Source of the DNA: Chloroflexota bacterium
GTDB taxonomy: Bacteria > Chloroflexota > Chloroflexia > Chloroheliales > Chloroheliaceae
NCBI GenBank assembly: GCA_028287745.1
Contig: JAQBPB010000032.1
Location: 1 to 64,000, forward strand
Direction of reading: 5' to 3'
DNA: 64,000 nucleotides
Of the stretch, positions 45,657 to 54,490 are shown piece after piece; the stretch's first letter is position 1; the number at the start of each line of letters is the position of its first letter. The notes under the pieces are model-generated. The model had not been told where the DNA came from, made no database searches, and saw only the letters and a list, made by a program, of their open reading frames with translations. A program made the translations under genes and the position numbers.

Positions 45657-46478
45657 TTGTCACAAGCGTCGCAGGCAGACCGTCCATCTACCGGCGCTGG
45701 CGAGCCGAAAAAATTTCTTTCTATAGTTATACCTGTTTATAACGAAGAAAAGCGGATTTCGCCTACCCTGGATAAAATTATCGCTTATCTTGCCGGCCAG
45801 ACCTGGAGCCGGGAAATTGTGCTGGTTGACGATGGCAGCAGCGATGGAGGAATTGCCCTGGCCCAGCAAAAGTTGGCCGGGCATGAAGTGTGCCGCGTTA
45901 TAAACTACGGCACTAACCGGGGCAAAGGTTATGCCCTCAAACAGGGCATGTTAGCCAGCCAGGGCCGTTATGTACTCTTTACCGATGCGGACCTTTCGAC
46001 CCCGATTGAAGAGTTGGATAAAATATTGCCCTGGTTCGAACAGGGTTTTGATATTGTCCAGGGGTCGCGCAAGATGCCGGGTGCAACCGTTGAACGCCAC
46101 CAACCATGGCTGCGCGAGAACATGGGCAAAGTCTTTACGGCGCTCTCTAACCTGATTGCCCGGGTAGACGTCCGGGATGTCACCTGCGGTTTTAAGGCTT
46201 ACAGGGGTGAAGTCGCCCACGACCTGTATGGCCGCCAGCATATTTATGATTGGAGCTTTGACGCCGAAATTATCTATATTGCCCGCCGCACCCACTACAA
46301 ACTTAAAGAAGTGCCGGTGCGCTGGTTTGATGAGAGCGGCACCAAAGTCCACCTGGTTAAAGATAGCTTTCGCTCCTTCATGGGCCTCCTGACTATTCGC
46401 TTGAACGGTTTCCGAGGCCTGTATGACCGGGAAATAAGCGCTCAGGTTCACCAGGAACCCGGTACTAAAGAGGCCTGA
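45657..46478 (+). CDS. GT2 glycosyltransferase, dolichyl-phosphate-glucose synthase-like
   Basis: 273 residues starting with TTG behind AAAGGAG. The GT2 core has IVIPVYNEEKRISPTLDKI, VLVDDGSSDGG, FTDADLSTP (the DxD, with the Asp pair) and a C-terminal helical end. The pattern RKMPGATVERHQPWLRENMGKVF is typical of the polyprenyl/dolichyl-phosphate-glucose synthases. It would load a sugar onto a polyprenyl phosphate as donor for membrane glycosyltransferases such as the GT-C protein at 37068. No transmembrane segment is clear. Confidence 0.85.
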   Translation: MSQASQADRPSTGAGEPKKFLSIVIPVYNEEKRISPTLDKIIAYLAGQTWSREIVLVDDGSSDGGIALAQQKLAGHEVCRVINYGTNRGKGYALKQGMLASQGRYVLFTDADLSTPIEELDKILPWFEQGFDIVQGSRKMPGATVERHQPWLRENMGKVFTALSNLIARVDVRDVTCGFKAYRGEVAHDLYGRQHIYDWSFDAEIIYIARRTHYKLKEVPVRWFDESGTKVHLVKDSFRSFMGLLTIRLNGFRGLYDREISAQVHQEPGTKEA

Positions 46479-46508
46479 TTAAATTTTGAACTAAGTTGTA
46501 ACGGTTTG

Positions 46509-46537
46509 AAAGGTCCCGTGCCGGGGCCTTTTTTTAT
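46509..46537 (+). terminator. Rho-independent terminator
   Basis: AAAGGTCCC and GGGGCCTTT around a short loop, followed by a T run (wobble pair in the stem). It ends the GT2 transcript and directly precedes the yceI promoter. Confidence 0.8.
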
Positions 46538-46539
46538 TC

Positions 46540-46568
46540 TTGACAATCAGCTTGCCCGGTGTTATTAT
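46540..46568 (+). promoter_or_regulatory. yceI promoter
   Basis: TTGACA, exactly 17 bp, TATTAT: a near-consensus sigma-70 type promoter. The start point would be near 46575. Confidence 0.8.
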
Positions 46569-46576
46569 ACATATCT

Positions 46577-46608
46577 GACTTACTATGATTATTATAGCGA
46601 CTTACTAT
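46577..46608. promoter_or_regulatory. Tandem operator: GACTTACTAT twice, 22 bp apart
   Basis: GACTTACTAT is exactly repeated at 46577-46586 and 46599-46608. It begins at the predicted start point of yceI transcription. The 22 bp spacing (two helix turns) suits a repressor binding to one face of DNA. Confidence 0.6.
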
Positions 46609-46689
46609 TCGTAATTAGATATATAAGTAAATTCAATATATAGCTGGATATTAATAGATTTACTGCTTACACTATTTGGAGGTTTTATA

Positions 46690-47238
46690 ATGTCTTTTGA
46701 AATAGACCCAAATCATTCACACGTTACATTTTCCATCCGCCACCTTATGGTGAGCAACGTACGCGGCACTTTCAACGTAATTCGCGGCGAGCTCCACATT
46801 GATGAGCAGCAGCCCGCGAACTCCTGGGTTGTGGCCGAAGCCGAAGCCGCCAGCATTAACACCCGCAACGAGCAGCGCGACGCCCATTTACGCTCCGGCG
46901 ATTTCTTTGAAGCGGACAAGTACCCTACCCTCACCTTTAAAAGCACCCAGGTTGAACATGTAGAAGGTTCCGAGTACAAGGTAACCGGGGACATAACTAT
47001 TCACGGTGTCACCCGGCCTGCCACTTTTGAGGTGGAATACCACGGGCAGAGCAACCACCCTATGATGGGCGTGCGCACCGGCCTGACCGCCAAAACAAAG
47101 ATAAATCGCAAGGATTTTAACCTGGCCTACGGGTCGGTTGCCGAAGCCGGGCAGGTTCTGCTCAGCGAGCATGTTAACATCGAGATTGACCTGGAAGCCG
47201 TCCAGAAACCGGTAGAAGCCGCGACTGCCGCCCAATAA
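46690..47238 (+). CDS. YceI-family protein
   Basis: 182 residues of the lipocalin-like YceI fold: FEIDPNHSHVTFSIRHLMVSNVRGTF, then LTFKSTQVEH, KVTGDITIHGVTRPATFEVEYHG and KTKINRKDFNLAYG. These bind polyisoprenoids or other hydrophobic molecules. There is no signal peptide, so this one is cytoplasmic. The promoter is strong and carries the tandem repeat, so expression is probably controlled. The DsbA-like gene follows in the same direction. Confidence 0.9.
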   Translation: MSFEIDPNHSHVTFSIRHLMVSNVRGTFNVIRGELHIDEQQPANSWVVAEAEAASINTRNEQRDAHLRSGDFFEADKYPTLTFKSTQVEHVEGSEYKVTGDITIHGVTRPATFEVEYHGQSNHPMMGVRTGLTAKTKINRKDFNLAYGSVAEAGQVLLSEHVNIEIDLEAVQKPVEAATAAQ

Positions 47239-47395
47239 GCTTTACAGCTTGCCAGGGTATTTCACACGGAGATACCCTTGCATTTTTATTTGGTTGGTTA
47301 TTTACGGTATTGCCCTGAACCAGTCCTTAAAATTTCTAAAAAAATCAGACTCAGATAGAAAAATATTCGAGAAGTAAAAGAAAAGGGAAGAAATA

Positions 47396-48106
47396 ATGAA
47401 AGTAGAAATTTTTTCGGATGTGGCTTGCCCGTGGTGCTATATTGGCAAGCGCCGCTTTGAGAGTGCTCTGGAACAATTTGCCCAGAAGGATCAGATCGAA
47501 ATTACCTGGCGCAGCTACCAGCTTGACCCGTCCGCTCCGCCCATTTCAGGCATAAGTGTAAATGAAATCCTGGCAAAGAAATATGGAATGAGCCCGCAGC
47601 AAGCCGCCGCCGCCAATCAGCAGGTCAGCGCCCTGGCGTCCGAGGAAGGGCTGGAATATCACCTGGAGAAGGCCCAGTACGGCAATACTTTCGATGCCCA
47701 CCGCCTGATCCAACTCGCCGCTACCCGCCAGCTTCAAGATGAGGTCGAAGAGCGGTTCTTCAAGGCTTACTTTAACGAAGGAGCCGCCCTGGGGGATAGG
47801 GAAACGCTTGTGCAACTGGTCTCTGAAGTCGGTATTGATGCCGAAGAGGCGCGGGCTGTCCTGGCCGGTAATGAATTTACCAATGAGGTCCGGTCGGATA
47901 TCGGGCGGGCCAGGGAACTGGGTATTCAGGGAGTCCCGTTCTTTTTGTTTGATGAAAAGTACGGTGTTTCGGGCGCTCAATCGGCGGAGGTCTTGAAAAA
48001 GGCTCTCGACCGGGTCTGGGCCGAGTCGCATCCCGCCCCTAAATTCGTCACAATCGGTGGAGATGACGGCAATTCTTGTGAAGGCGATAGTTGCGCTATT
48101 GCGTAA
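47396..48106 (+). CDS. FrnE-like DsbA-family oxidoreductase
   Basis: 236 residues with a thioredoxin fold interrupted by a helical insertion. The active-site motif CPWC is at residues 11-14 (DVACPWCYIGKRRFE). IQGVPFFLFDEKYGVSGAQ carries the cis-Pro loop. FrnE-type proteins are cytoplasmic dithiol-disulfide isomerases that often go with YceI genes. The C-terminus has an extra C-x5-C (SCEGDSC). The function is likely in redox or stress protection. Confidence 0.88.
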   Translation: MKVEIFSDVACPWCYIGKRRFESALEQFAQKDQIEITWRSYQLDPSAPPISGISVNEILAKKYGMSPQQAAAANQQVSALASEEGLEYHLEKAQYGNTFDAHRLIQLAATRQLQDEVEERFFKAYFNEGAALGDRETLVQLVSEVGIDAEEARAVLAGNEFTNEVRSDIGRARELGIQGVPFFLFDEKYGVSGAQSAEVLKKALDRVWAESHPAPKFVTIGGDDGNSCEGDSCAIA

Positions 48107-48266
48107 ACCGGCTAAAAAGCCTGTAATGACCAAACCGGCGCCGGGAAGCCACTACGCCAAGTTGCTTATAAGTTGCTTTCAAGCATAAAATGGTTTATCT
48201 TCCAGGTATGTCCTGAAGGCCCGTTTGGTCATTCGGAAGTAACGATTCACACGAAAGAGTAAGGCT

Positions 48267-49076
48267 ATGACACCTAATCCTTTAGCCGGTACCGGCGAGG
48301 CTGCTCCCACTCCACCCCGCCCGCGCCGGGTTTTCCGGCGCATCCGGGTAACCCGGACCGAGCAGCTTAGCCCGCATATGGTAAGGGTCACCTTTACGGG
48401 TGACGACCTGAGTGCCTTTGCCTGGAACGGTCCGGCGGCCCATATTAAGTTGGTTTTCCCGGAAGCAGGCCAGGTGGAACCGGCCTTGCCGCAGCCCGAG
48501 GGGCCGCGCCCCAACAATATTCGGACTTACACACCGCGCCGGTTCGACCCGGCCGTACCGGAACTGGATGTTGAATTTGTGCTTCACGGCGACGGTCCCG
48601 CTTCGAACTGGGCTTCCCAGGTGCAGGTCGGCCAGAGCTTGGTCCTGGCCGGTCCTGGCCCAAACTACCAGGTTGACCCGGCGGCTGATTGGTTCCTGCT
48701 GGCCGGTGACGATACGGCTATCCCGGCCATCTCGACTATTCTGGACGCGCTACCGGCTACCACCCGGGCCATAGTTATACTTGAGGTGCAAGACCCTCAA
48801 GAAGAACAGGCTTTGCACAGCGCCGCCGCGTTGGAAGTTACCTGGCTGCATCGCGGTTCCAACCAGCCTGACGCGCTCCTGGAACAGGCGCTACGTGATT
48901 TTTCGCTGCCTTCCGGTGACGGCCGGATCTATGTTGGCGCTGAGTCGGGCGCTATGCGGCGTATCCGGCAGCACCTGCTCCGCGAACGCGGCCTTGATGC
49001 CCGGCAGATTGTTACACGCGGTTACTGGAAGGCCGGTGCGACCAATTACACCGATCATGACTACGGCACGGATTAG
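48267..49076 (+). CDS. Siderophore-interacting protein (ferric-chelate reductase type)
   Basis: 269 residues of the SIP/ViuB family. FAD- and NAD(P)H-binding folds are marked by VRVTFTGDDLSAFAWNGPAAHIKL, RTYTPRRFDPAVPELDVEFVLHGDGPASNWA (in parts), the GPG turn and AGDDTAIPAISTIL. The protein reduces ferric siderophores in the cytoplasm to release iron. No siderophore uptake gene is near in this window. The first 20 residues are Pro-rich and basic. Confidence 0.9.
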   Translation: MTPNPLAGTGEAAPTPPRPRRVFRRIRVTRTEQLSPHMVRVTFTGDDLSAFAWNGPAAHIKLVFPEAGQVEPALPQPEGPRPNNIRTYTPRRFDPAVPELDVEFVLHGDGPASNWASQVQVGQSLVLAGPGPNYQVDPAADWFLLAGDDTAIPAISTILDALPATTRAIVILEVQDPQEEQALHSAAALEVTWLHRGSNQPDALLEQALRDFSLPSGDGRIYVGAESGAMRRIRQHLLRERGLDARQIVTRGYWKAGATNYTDHDYGTD

Positions 49077-49127
49077 GTATTTCGCGGTTTCCCGGATTTT
49101 ATCTTTGTGAGCGTATAACCTGTAACC

Positions 49128-49163
49128 AAAAAGAGGGTTGCCCTGGCGGCAGCCCTCTTTTTT
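49128..49163 (+). terminator. Rho-independent terminator
   Basis: AAAAAGAGGGTTGCC and GGCAGCCCTCTTTTTT pair with one wobble, followed by T. It also has A-rich flanks and could act on the minus strand after 49181. Confidence 0.88.
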
Positions 49164-49180
49164 GCGTCTTGTGCGGGAAA

Positions 49181-50026
49181 TTATAAACCGTTAGATTTAA
49201 TAATTGTGGTAACCCGGCCCTGGATTTTGACCGCGTCCAGGTCTTCGCTGGCGGCGTCCCCCTTATTGGGCAGGATGTGAATCGGGTTAAGGCTCTGGTT
49301 GGCCGGTTGAAGGACTACCCGGTCGGCCTGCCTGTGGCGGTAGAAGCGCTTGAGGGTTACAAACCCGGCCGAATCGCTGGAGTCCGCTAGACAGGCAATT
49401 ACAAAATCGCCATCGTCGGCCCAATCCTGGGCCTGAACGATTACAATATCGCCGTCATCAATCTCATTTTCAACCATAGATTGGCCGCGCACCCGCAAGG
49501 CAAAGGTGCTGTGATTGACTTTGACCTCGCCCGAATTAATCAGGACGAAATCGGCGTCAGCCTCGCTGCCCGGCTCGTGGTAAGCCACGGTTACATCATA
49601 ACGACCAGCGGCAACCTCGCCAATGATAGGCATTTTGAGATAGGATACTTTATCCCAGGCATCCCAGGGAGCCGGACCGGTATCTCCGGCAATCATCTTA
49701 ACCCCGGAATTATAGCGGTTGGGCCGGGAAGTAAGGACCGGTTTCTCAGACGGCTTGACTGTGTCCGCCCGGTATGCTCCACCGCTGCAGCCTTCTGCAC
49801 CATCCTCACCGATTATCCGGTAAGTCGATTGAACGGCCGGACGCCGGGTATAGTGAAAAGCGGCTTCTTCGGTCAGCCCGCTGGAGCGTTCGAAATCCCA
49901 GACCTCAATCGTTTCTTCAAAAACGTTGGTCCGGGCCTGTTCCAGGGCTGGTTGAATTACATGGTCACGCGGTTGCTGGGGCCTGGGTTTTTCTTTCTTA
50001 CCCGGCTTATCCCATTGACGGTTCAT
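49181..50026 (-). CDS. LexA-like S24 autoprotease without a DNA-binding domain
   Basis: 281 residues from the ATG at 50026 (a GTG at 50053 is possible; neither has a good ribosome site). The C-terminal half (from about residue 125) is an S24 peptidase domain: cleavage-type site EVAAG-RYDV (A140-G141), catalytic S183 in RGQSMVEN, and K226 in VTLKRFYRH. The N-terminal 110 residues hold no winged helix; they are charged and partly Pro-rich, with IEVWDFERSSGL. It lies 277 bp after lexA on the same strand. It may be a UmuD-like or regulatory S24 protein. Confidence 0.75.
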   Translation of the reverse strand: MNRQWDKPGKKEKPRPQQPRDHVIQPALEQARTNVFEETIEVWDFERSSGLTEEAAFHYTRRPAVQSTYRIIGEDGAEGCSGGAYRADTVKPSEKPVLTSRPNRYNSGVKMIAGDTGPAPWDAWDKVSYLKMPIIGEVAAGRYDVTVAYHEPGSEADADFVLINSGEVKVNHSTFALRVRGQSMVENEIDDGDIVIVQAQDWADDGDFVIACLADSSDSAGFVTLKRFYRHRQADRVVLQPANQSLNPIHILPNKGDAASEDLDAVKIQGRVTTIIKSNGL

Positions 50027-50303
50027 AAGGCTACCCCATTTCTGGCTGCCCACATTGTCGGGAGGAGCAGTCTAGGTGTTATATCTTCAAATAAACCGGT
50101 TTGAGCCACATCCGGGCCATAAATATCTAACCTGGTTTTTCAAATATTTCTTTTTGCAAGAACCATGCCATAATAAAACATATGTTCGAGCAAGCGCATG
50201 CAAGCTAGAGGACCTGTAAAAATGAGACAACCCGATATAGGCCGGTCATCCTGGGATGACCGGCTCGCGTTTATTCAGGTAGAGGAAGAAGTAAAATTTG
50301 GGA

Positions 50304-50939
50304 CTAGGCCATGCTGCGAATTACGCCCAACAGCTTACCCTTAATCCGGGCATTATCCATTGAGGTATAAATCGGTTCCATGGTACTGTTGGCAGGCTGC
50401 AACCGGATTCGGTCGTTCTGTGGTTCAGGGAACCATTTCTTCAGGGTAGTTTCACCTTCGGATTCGAGCCACACGGCGACGGTTTCACCCACTTCGGCAG
50501 TCTCGCTGCTGCGGATCAGGACGATGTCGCCATCAGCGATAAGCGCGTCAATCATAGACTCGCCTTTAACTCGCAGGGCGAAAACGTCCGGGCCGGGGCG
50601 TCCTTTGAACAGGTAGGAAGGTACTTCCAACTGGTCTTCCGGGTCGGCATCTTTACGGTCCGGGATCGGAATACCGGCTGCGATAGTACCAAGCATCGGG
50701 ACAAATTCGCTGTTATTGCGGCGGGGCCGGTTAATCAGCTCAATCGCCCGGGATTTGCCGCTCTTGCGGGTAATTTGATTTTTGGTTTCAAGCGCGTCCA
50801 GGTTATAGTCTACAACCGAAGTTGAGCTAATTTTCAGGGCAACTTGAATTTCGCGAACCGTTGGGGGCCAGTTGTTATCTTCGATATACTGCTGAATAAA
50901 ATCCAGGATATCTTGTTGCTTTTTCGAGAGTTGATTCAT
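50304..50939 (-). CDS. lexA: LexA repressor
   Basis: 211 residues from the ATG at 50939 behind AGGAGG (10 nt spacing). Residues 1-70 are the LexA winged helix (LSKKQQDILDFIQQYIEDNNWPPTVREIQ). The cleavage site is A88-G89 (TIAAGIPI), the catalytic serine S128 (KGESMID) and lysine K167 (TLKKWF). It represses DNA damage genes and self-cleaves with RecA. The frame stays open for 71 more codons upstream to an ATG at 51152 (GGAG 10 nt before it), giving a basic, Gly/Arg-rich extension. I prefer the shorter form but the extended form is possible. Confidence 0.9.
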   Translation of the reverse strand: MNQLSKKQQDILDFIQQYIEDNNWPPTVREIQVALKISSTSVVDYNLDALETKNQITRKSGKSRAIELINRPRRNNSEFVPMLGTIAAGIPIPDRKDADPEDQLEVPSYLFKGRPGPDVFALRVKGESMIDALIADGDIVLIRSSETAEVGETVAVWLESEGETTLKKWFPEPQNDRIRLQPANSTMEPIYTSMDNARIKGKLLGVIRSMA

Positions 50940-51221
50940 TTTACGTCTTCCTCCTGAACGCCCCCGCCCAGACTCAGTAGCCAGTCCAGGACGTTCAACT
51001 ACCACAATCCCTGCTACCGGAACTTCAGCGCTTACCGGCGCTTTGCCCCGGCCTCCAGCGGCGGGTATAACTCTTGCCTTATTGGAAGCGCTGTCTAGAC
51101 TGGATTTACCAGTCCGTCCTGCGCTATTCCTGGAAGCCGATGCTATGGTCATAATCTACAAACTCCGGGTTCTAGCTTTAATCGTCCGTTTGATTCGCCT
51201 ACGGCGTGATTGGATCTATAT

Positions 51222-51264
51222 TAACAATTGTTAGAACAATTATACGCAAGAACAATGGTTCTTG
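51222..51264. promoter_or_regulatory. Probable LexA (SOS) operators
   Basis: CAAGAACAATGGTTCTTG at 51247-51264 has 7 bp inverted half-sites around 4 bp (AGAAC-N4-GTTCT), close to the Gram-positive SOS box. TAACAATTGTTA at 51222-51233 is a second, perfect palindrome, with GAACAATTATAC between them. They lie 70-113 bp before the ATG at 51152 and 283-325 bp before the ATG at 50939. Confidence 0.65.
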
Positions 51265-51464
51265 TCAATAGGTAATTAACCAATTAGTATTTTTTTTCTA
51301 GTTTGCTTTTTACATGAAGGATTGGCAGCCTTCAGGATAACCAAACCTGGTTACCCTTTTCCTCCGGACTAAGGTGTCTCATTCCAACCCACTAAACCTT
51401 CCAGAGTGCCGCCCGAAAAGAACCATAAAAATAATGCAGAAAAGCTTTATTAATCAATCATTAA

Positions 51465-51493
51465 TCTACAATATTAAACTGTGTGAGTATAAT
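51465..51493 (+). promoter_or_regulatory. Promoter of the orphan transcription unit
   Basis: TCTACA, 17 bp, TATAAT. Four of six at -35 and a perfect -10. No coding gene starts before the terminator at 51648. Confidence 0.4.
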
Positions 51494-51647
51494 ACCTAAT
51501 GTGTCCTAAAATACCATATATCTAACATTCTTTATCAACATCTAAATAATTTTTAGCCAGTCAGCGCTGCCTGGTTTGTTGGTTTCTCGATTTACAGCGT
51601 TGTTATTGAGAAATTATTTTGCAACCCACTTTCTAGCACTCTTAAGT

Positions 51648-51681
51648 AGGTTCGTTTACTAAAACGAACCTTGTTTTTTTT
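51648..51681 (+). terminator. Orphan rho-independent terminator
   Basis: AGGTTCGTTT and AAACGAACCT form a perfect 10 bp stem with a 4 nt loop, followed by TGTTTTTTTT. No plus-strand gene ends upstream, so it may close a small RNA. Confidence 0.8.
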
Positions 51682-51814
51682 AACAGGGGTTTCAACCACA
51701 AGCTAAATGGCCTGGTTGGCCCATATCAGGGATATTTCCCCATTTACAATCAACTAATGGCTGATGGTAACTCCTTACTGCTCAGCCATTAGCAGATTGT
51801 GTAAGGAGACTGAT

Positions 51815-52999
51815 TTGGTTAAAAAAAGAGTCTATTTTAGCGGATGCCTGAACCCGGCTGGCTCTATCTTCACCCACTTCGCTTTAAGTAAGTTTCCTCG
51901 TTTAACCGGGATACTGCTGGTCGTACTGTTTAGTACTCTCGCATTAACAGCTCTGGGACAAGCCCCGGCTGCCAGAGCTGAATTTTCCAAAAACACCCTG
52001 TTAGGAATGGCCTATCTGAATAATGAGTATGATATGGAACTGGGAAGGGCCTATGATAGCTGGCTTGGCAAGAACCGGGCGGTTATCGGCACTTTTACTA
52101 ACTGGGAGCCTGACCAGATTCCCTCCTTCTTTTCGGAACAGCTGCCGAATATCTGGGCCGCGCACGCGGTTCCCCTGATTGCCTGGCAGCCTTTCTTTTA
52201 CCAGACCCCACCCTCAAAACTTGATGCTGTCATCGCGCAGGGCCGTTATGATGCTTATATTAACCATTGGGCCGATAACCTTAAAACGTTTTTAAGCGGC
52301 CCGGATGGCATCTACGGCGGGAATGACGACCGGCGTGTATATCTTCGCATGGCCCCGGAAATGAATTGCCAGTGTTACGCCTGGGGTGCTGCCGGGACCG
52401 CAAATACTCCGGCCGATTATATTGACATGTGGCGGCATGTGCACGGTATATTCGACAGCAAAGGTTTAAATTCCAACCATCTTCAATGGCTCTGGACGGT
52501 TGATGATGGCGATGCCGGAGGCTACCGGGCCGAACAGTATTATCCGGGCGATGCTTTTGTAAATTGGGTCGGCGTTGATTCTTACAACTGGGGTACAAGC
52601 CAGGATTGGTCGAGCTGGCTAACCCCTGAGGAGGCTTACACCCCGATGCTTACCCGGTTACGTGCGTTAACCTCAAAGCCGGTGGTGGCGGCCGAGGTTA
52701 GCAGCAGCACCGCAGGCGGCACGATTGCCATGAAATCAAATTGGATTGCCAGTTTCCTTAATTACGCTACGACCAATAATATCCAGATGATCTGCTGGTT
52801 CAATATTGACCAGGATACCGACTGGATGATTTTTGGTGGCGCAAAAGGGGATGCCGTCTATAACTATAACGGCAGGTCTTATAACGTTTACAGTAAATAC
52901 AAGCAGGCTGCCCAGTCCTCTAATTTTATTGGCACAGCTCCAGGCCACCCGCGCTTGCTGACCGATTTACAGTTTAGCGGCGGCCTTGTGTGGCATTAA
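51815..52999 (+). CDS. Secreted GH26-like glycoside hydrolase (beta-mannanase type)
   Basis: 394 residues from the TTG at 51815, 9 nt behind AAGGAG. A basic N-terminus and one hydrophobic segment (about 30-50, LLVVLFSTLALTALG) form a signal peptide ending near AARAE. The (beta/alpha)8 domain has GTFTNWEPDQIPSF, RMAPEMNCQCYAWG with the acid/base Glu of RxxxEMN, VGVDSYNWG, and PVVAAEVSSS with the nucleophile Glu. It should cleave mannan-like or related extracellular glucans. No carbohydrate-binding domain is seen. Confidence 0.8.
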   Translation: MVKKRVYFSGCLNPAGSIFTHFALSKFPRLTGILLVVLFSTLALTALGQAPAARAEFSKNTLLGMAYLNNEYDMELGRAYDSWLGKNRAVIGTFTNWEPDQIPSFFSEQLPNIWAAHAVPLIAWQPFFYQTPPSKLDAVIAQGRYDAYINHWADNLKTFLSGPDGIYGGNDDRRVYLRMAPEMNCQCYAWGAAGTANTPADYIDMWRHVHGIFDSKGLNSNHLQWLWTVDDGDAGGYRAEQYYPGDAFVNWVGVDSYNWGTSQDWSSWLTPEEAYTPMLTRLRALTSKPVVAAEVSSSTAGGTIAMKSNWIASFLNYATTNNIQMICWFNIDQDTDWMIFGGAKGDAVYNYNGRSYNVYSKYKQAAQSSNFIGTAPGHPRLLTDLQFSGGLVWH

Positions 53000-53337
53000 C
53001 GGTGCTCTGAGAGGCCCTCCCGGTAGCCCTTTTTACCAGGCAGGTTCCTGATTTTCCAGGGCTATCGGGGGTGGTCCGGCTTCCTTCAGGATACCGGCTG
53101 TTATATTTGTTCCCATAAATATTCTTACTTGCTTATCCCTGGATTAGTTAAAGCTTTATTCACACTATCTTTACTTAATACACTCTCGATGTTTAGCTTT
53201 ATGGTAAATATAATGCTACTAATTCCTATGTACTGGCACCTTTGCATGGAACTGTTTCCTTTATATACGTTGTAGAGTTAGGACTGCCCTTAACTCTTTG
53301 AGAGGCGAAATGGATTAAGAAAGTGAGAGGTTTTTCT
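53000..53337. other. 338 bp intergenic region before the DUF2382 gene
   Basis: AT-rich. A TATAAT is at 53209-53214 without a good -35. No ORF, RNA or strong repeat is visible. Confidence 0.55.
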
Positions 53338-54273
53338 ATGATTGATATTTCTAAGCTTCGGGAAGGCACACAGGTTTATGGTAACAATAACCAGCTTTTT
53401 GGCACGGTCGAGCGCATAAGCGGGAATGATATTTATATCAGTGGGAAACGCTACCCCCTGAGTTCGTTTAGCCGGTTTGAACAAAACCGCCTGTATATGG
53501 GCCAGCAAGGCGGAACATCCGCCCAGCAAGGTTCGGGCGAGATCAAGGTGCCTATTGTTGAAGAACAACTCAATGTCGGCAAACGCCAGGTCGAGTTAGG
53601 CGAAGTTGAACTTCAAAAGAAGGTAACCCAGGAGCAGGTGAATATACCCGTGGAACTGCGCCGGGAAGAGGTCCATGTCCAGGAAGTCGATATTCCTGAC
53701 CGGCCTGTCCAGGCCGGGGAAGCGGCCTTCCAGGAAGGCACCATCCGGGTGCCGGTGCGCGGAGAAGAAGCCCAGGTTAACAAGCAGGCGGTTGTTACGG
53801 GTGAAGTGGTCGTTAATAAGGATGTTGTCACCGAGCAGCAGCAGGTGGCTGATACTGTTCGCAAGGAGCGGGTTACCGTCGATAAAAACTTCAGCCAGGA
53901 CCGGGGCCAGGCCGCGACAGGCGTAGATTACGACCGGGCGGGTTCCAACCAGGCAGGCTATGACCGGTCCGATTATGAAGCGGTGCAAGCTGATGATACG
54001 ACAGGTATGCAGGATACGGCAGGCAGGAGCGACACCACAACAGGTGCTGGCACCTCCGGTTACGGGCAGGTCCACCCTGAAGAAGGCATGGAAGTTATTT
54101 CATCCGATGGCGACCATGTGGGTAAAGTGAAAGAAGTAAGTGATTCCTACTTCCGGGTTGGGCGAGGTCTGTTCAAATCCGATATCGAAGCGAGTTACAC
54201 CAGCATTCAAGAGGTCAGCGAGGACCAGGTCATCTTAAACCTGAGCAAGGAACAGATCAGCGACCTGACTTAA
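53338..54273 (+). CDS. DUF2382 (YsnF/AvaK-like) stress protein
   Basis: 311 residues from the ATG at 53338 behind GAGAGG. The N-terminal 60 residues are a PRC-barrel-like part (ISKLREGTQVYGNNNQLFGTVERI). Residues 65-180 are the DUF2382 domain with IKVPIVEEQLNVGKRQVELGEVELQK and RVPVRGEEAQVNKQAVVTGEVVV. A Gly/Thr/Asp linker follows, then a second PRC-barrel-like part (GMEVISSDGDHVGKVKEVS). Such proteins appear in general stress responses. The biochemical role is not known. Confidence 0.82.
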   Translation: MIDISKLREGTQVYGNNNQLFGTVERISGNDIYISGKRYPLSSFSRFEQNRLYMGQQGGTSAQQGSGEIKVPIVEEQLNVGKRQVELGEVELQKKVTQEQVNIPVELRREEVHVQEVDIPDRPVQAGEAAFQEGTIRVPVRGEEAQVNKQAVVTGEVVVNKDVVTEQQQVADTVRKERVTVDKNFSQDRGQAATGVDYDRAGSNQAGYDRSDYEAVQADDTTGMQDTAGRSDTTTGAGTSGYGQVHPEEGMEVISSDGDHVGKVKEVSDSYFRVGRGLFKSDIEASYTSIQEVSEDQVILNLSKEQISDLT

Positions 54274-54339
54274 TTCTTGTACGTGTGAAGTGTTAATAAA
54301 TTACTCTTTACGGCATTAGTGGGGAGTGATAAAGAACCC

Positions 54340-54394
54340 GGTGATACTTAGGGCTGGCTGCCTGGCTAACTGGCGGGCAGCTCCAGGTATCACC
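54340..54394 (+). terminator. Long imperfect hairpin after the DUF2382 gene
   Basis: GGTGATAC and GTATCACC frame an inner imperfect stem (AGGGCTGGCTGCC / GGCGGGCAGCTCC). The T tract is weak (GCTATTTG), so termination strength is uncertain. Confidence 0.45.
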
Positions 54395-54490
54395 GCTATT
54401 TGTTAACGCGAGTTTCTGGCTCCTGAATAATAGTTATAACCTTTATGAATGTATAGATAGTAAAAAGTAGATTAAAAAGAAGGAAAACTC

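Larger units (their letters stand above)
50940..51814. other. 875 bp region: lexA leader/operator and an orphan transcription unit
   Basis: From 50940 to 51152 the minus-strand frame of lexA remains open. Operators lie at 51222-51264. A plus-strand promoter at 51465-51493 and a terminator at 51648-51681 flank about 180 bp with no ORF. The rest to 51800 is AT-rich leader of the GH26-like gene. Confidence 0.65.
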
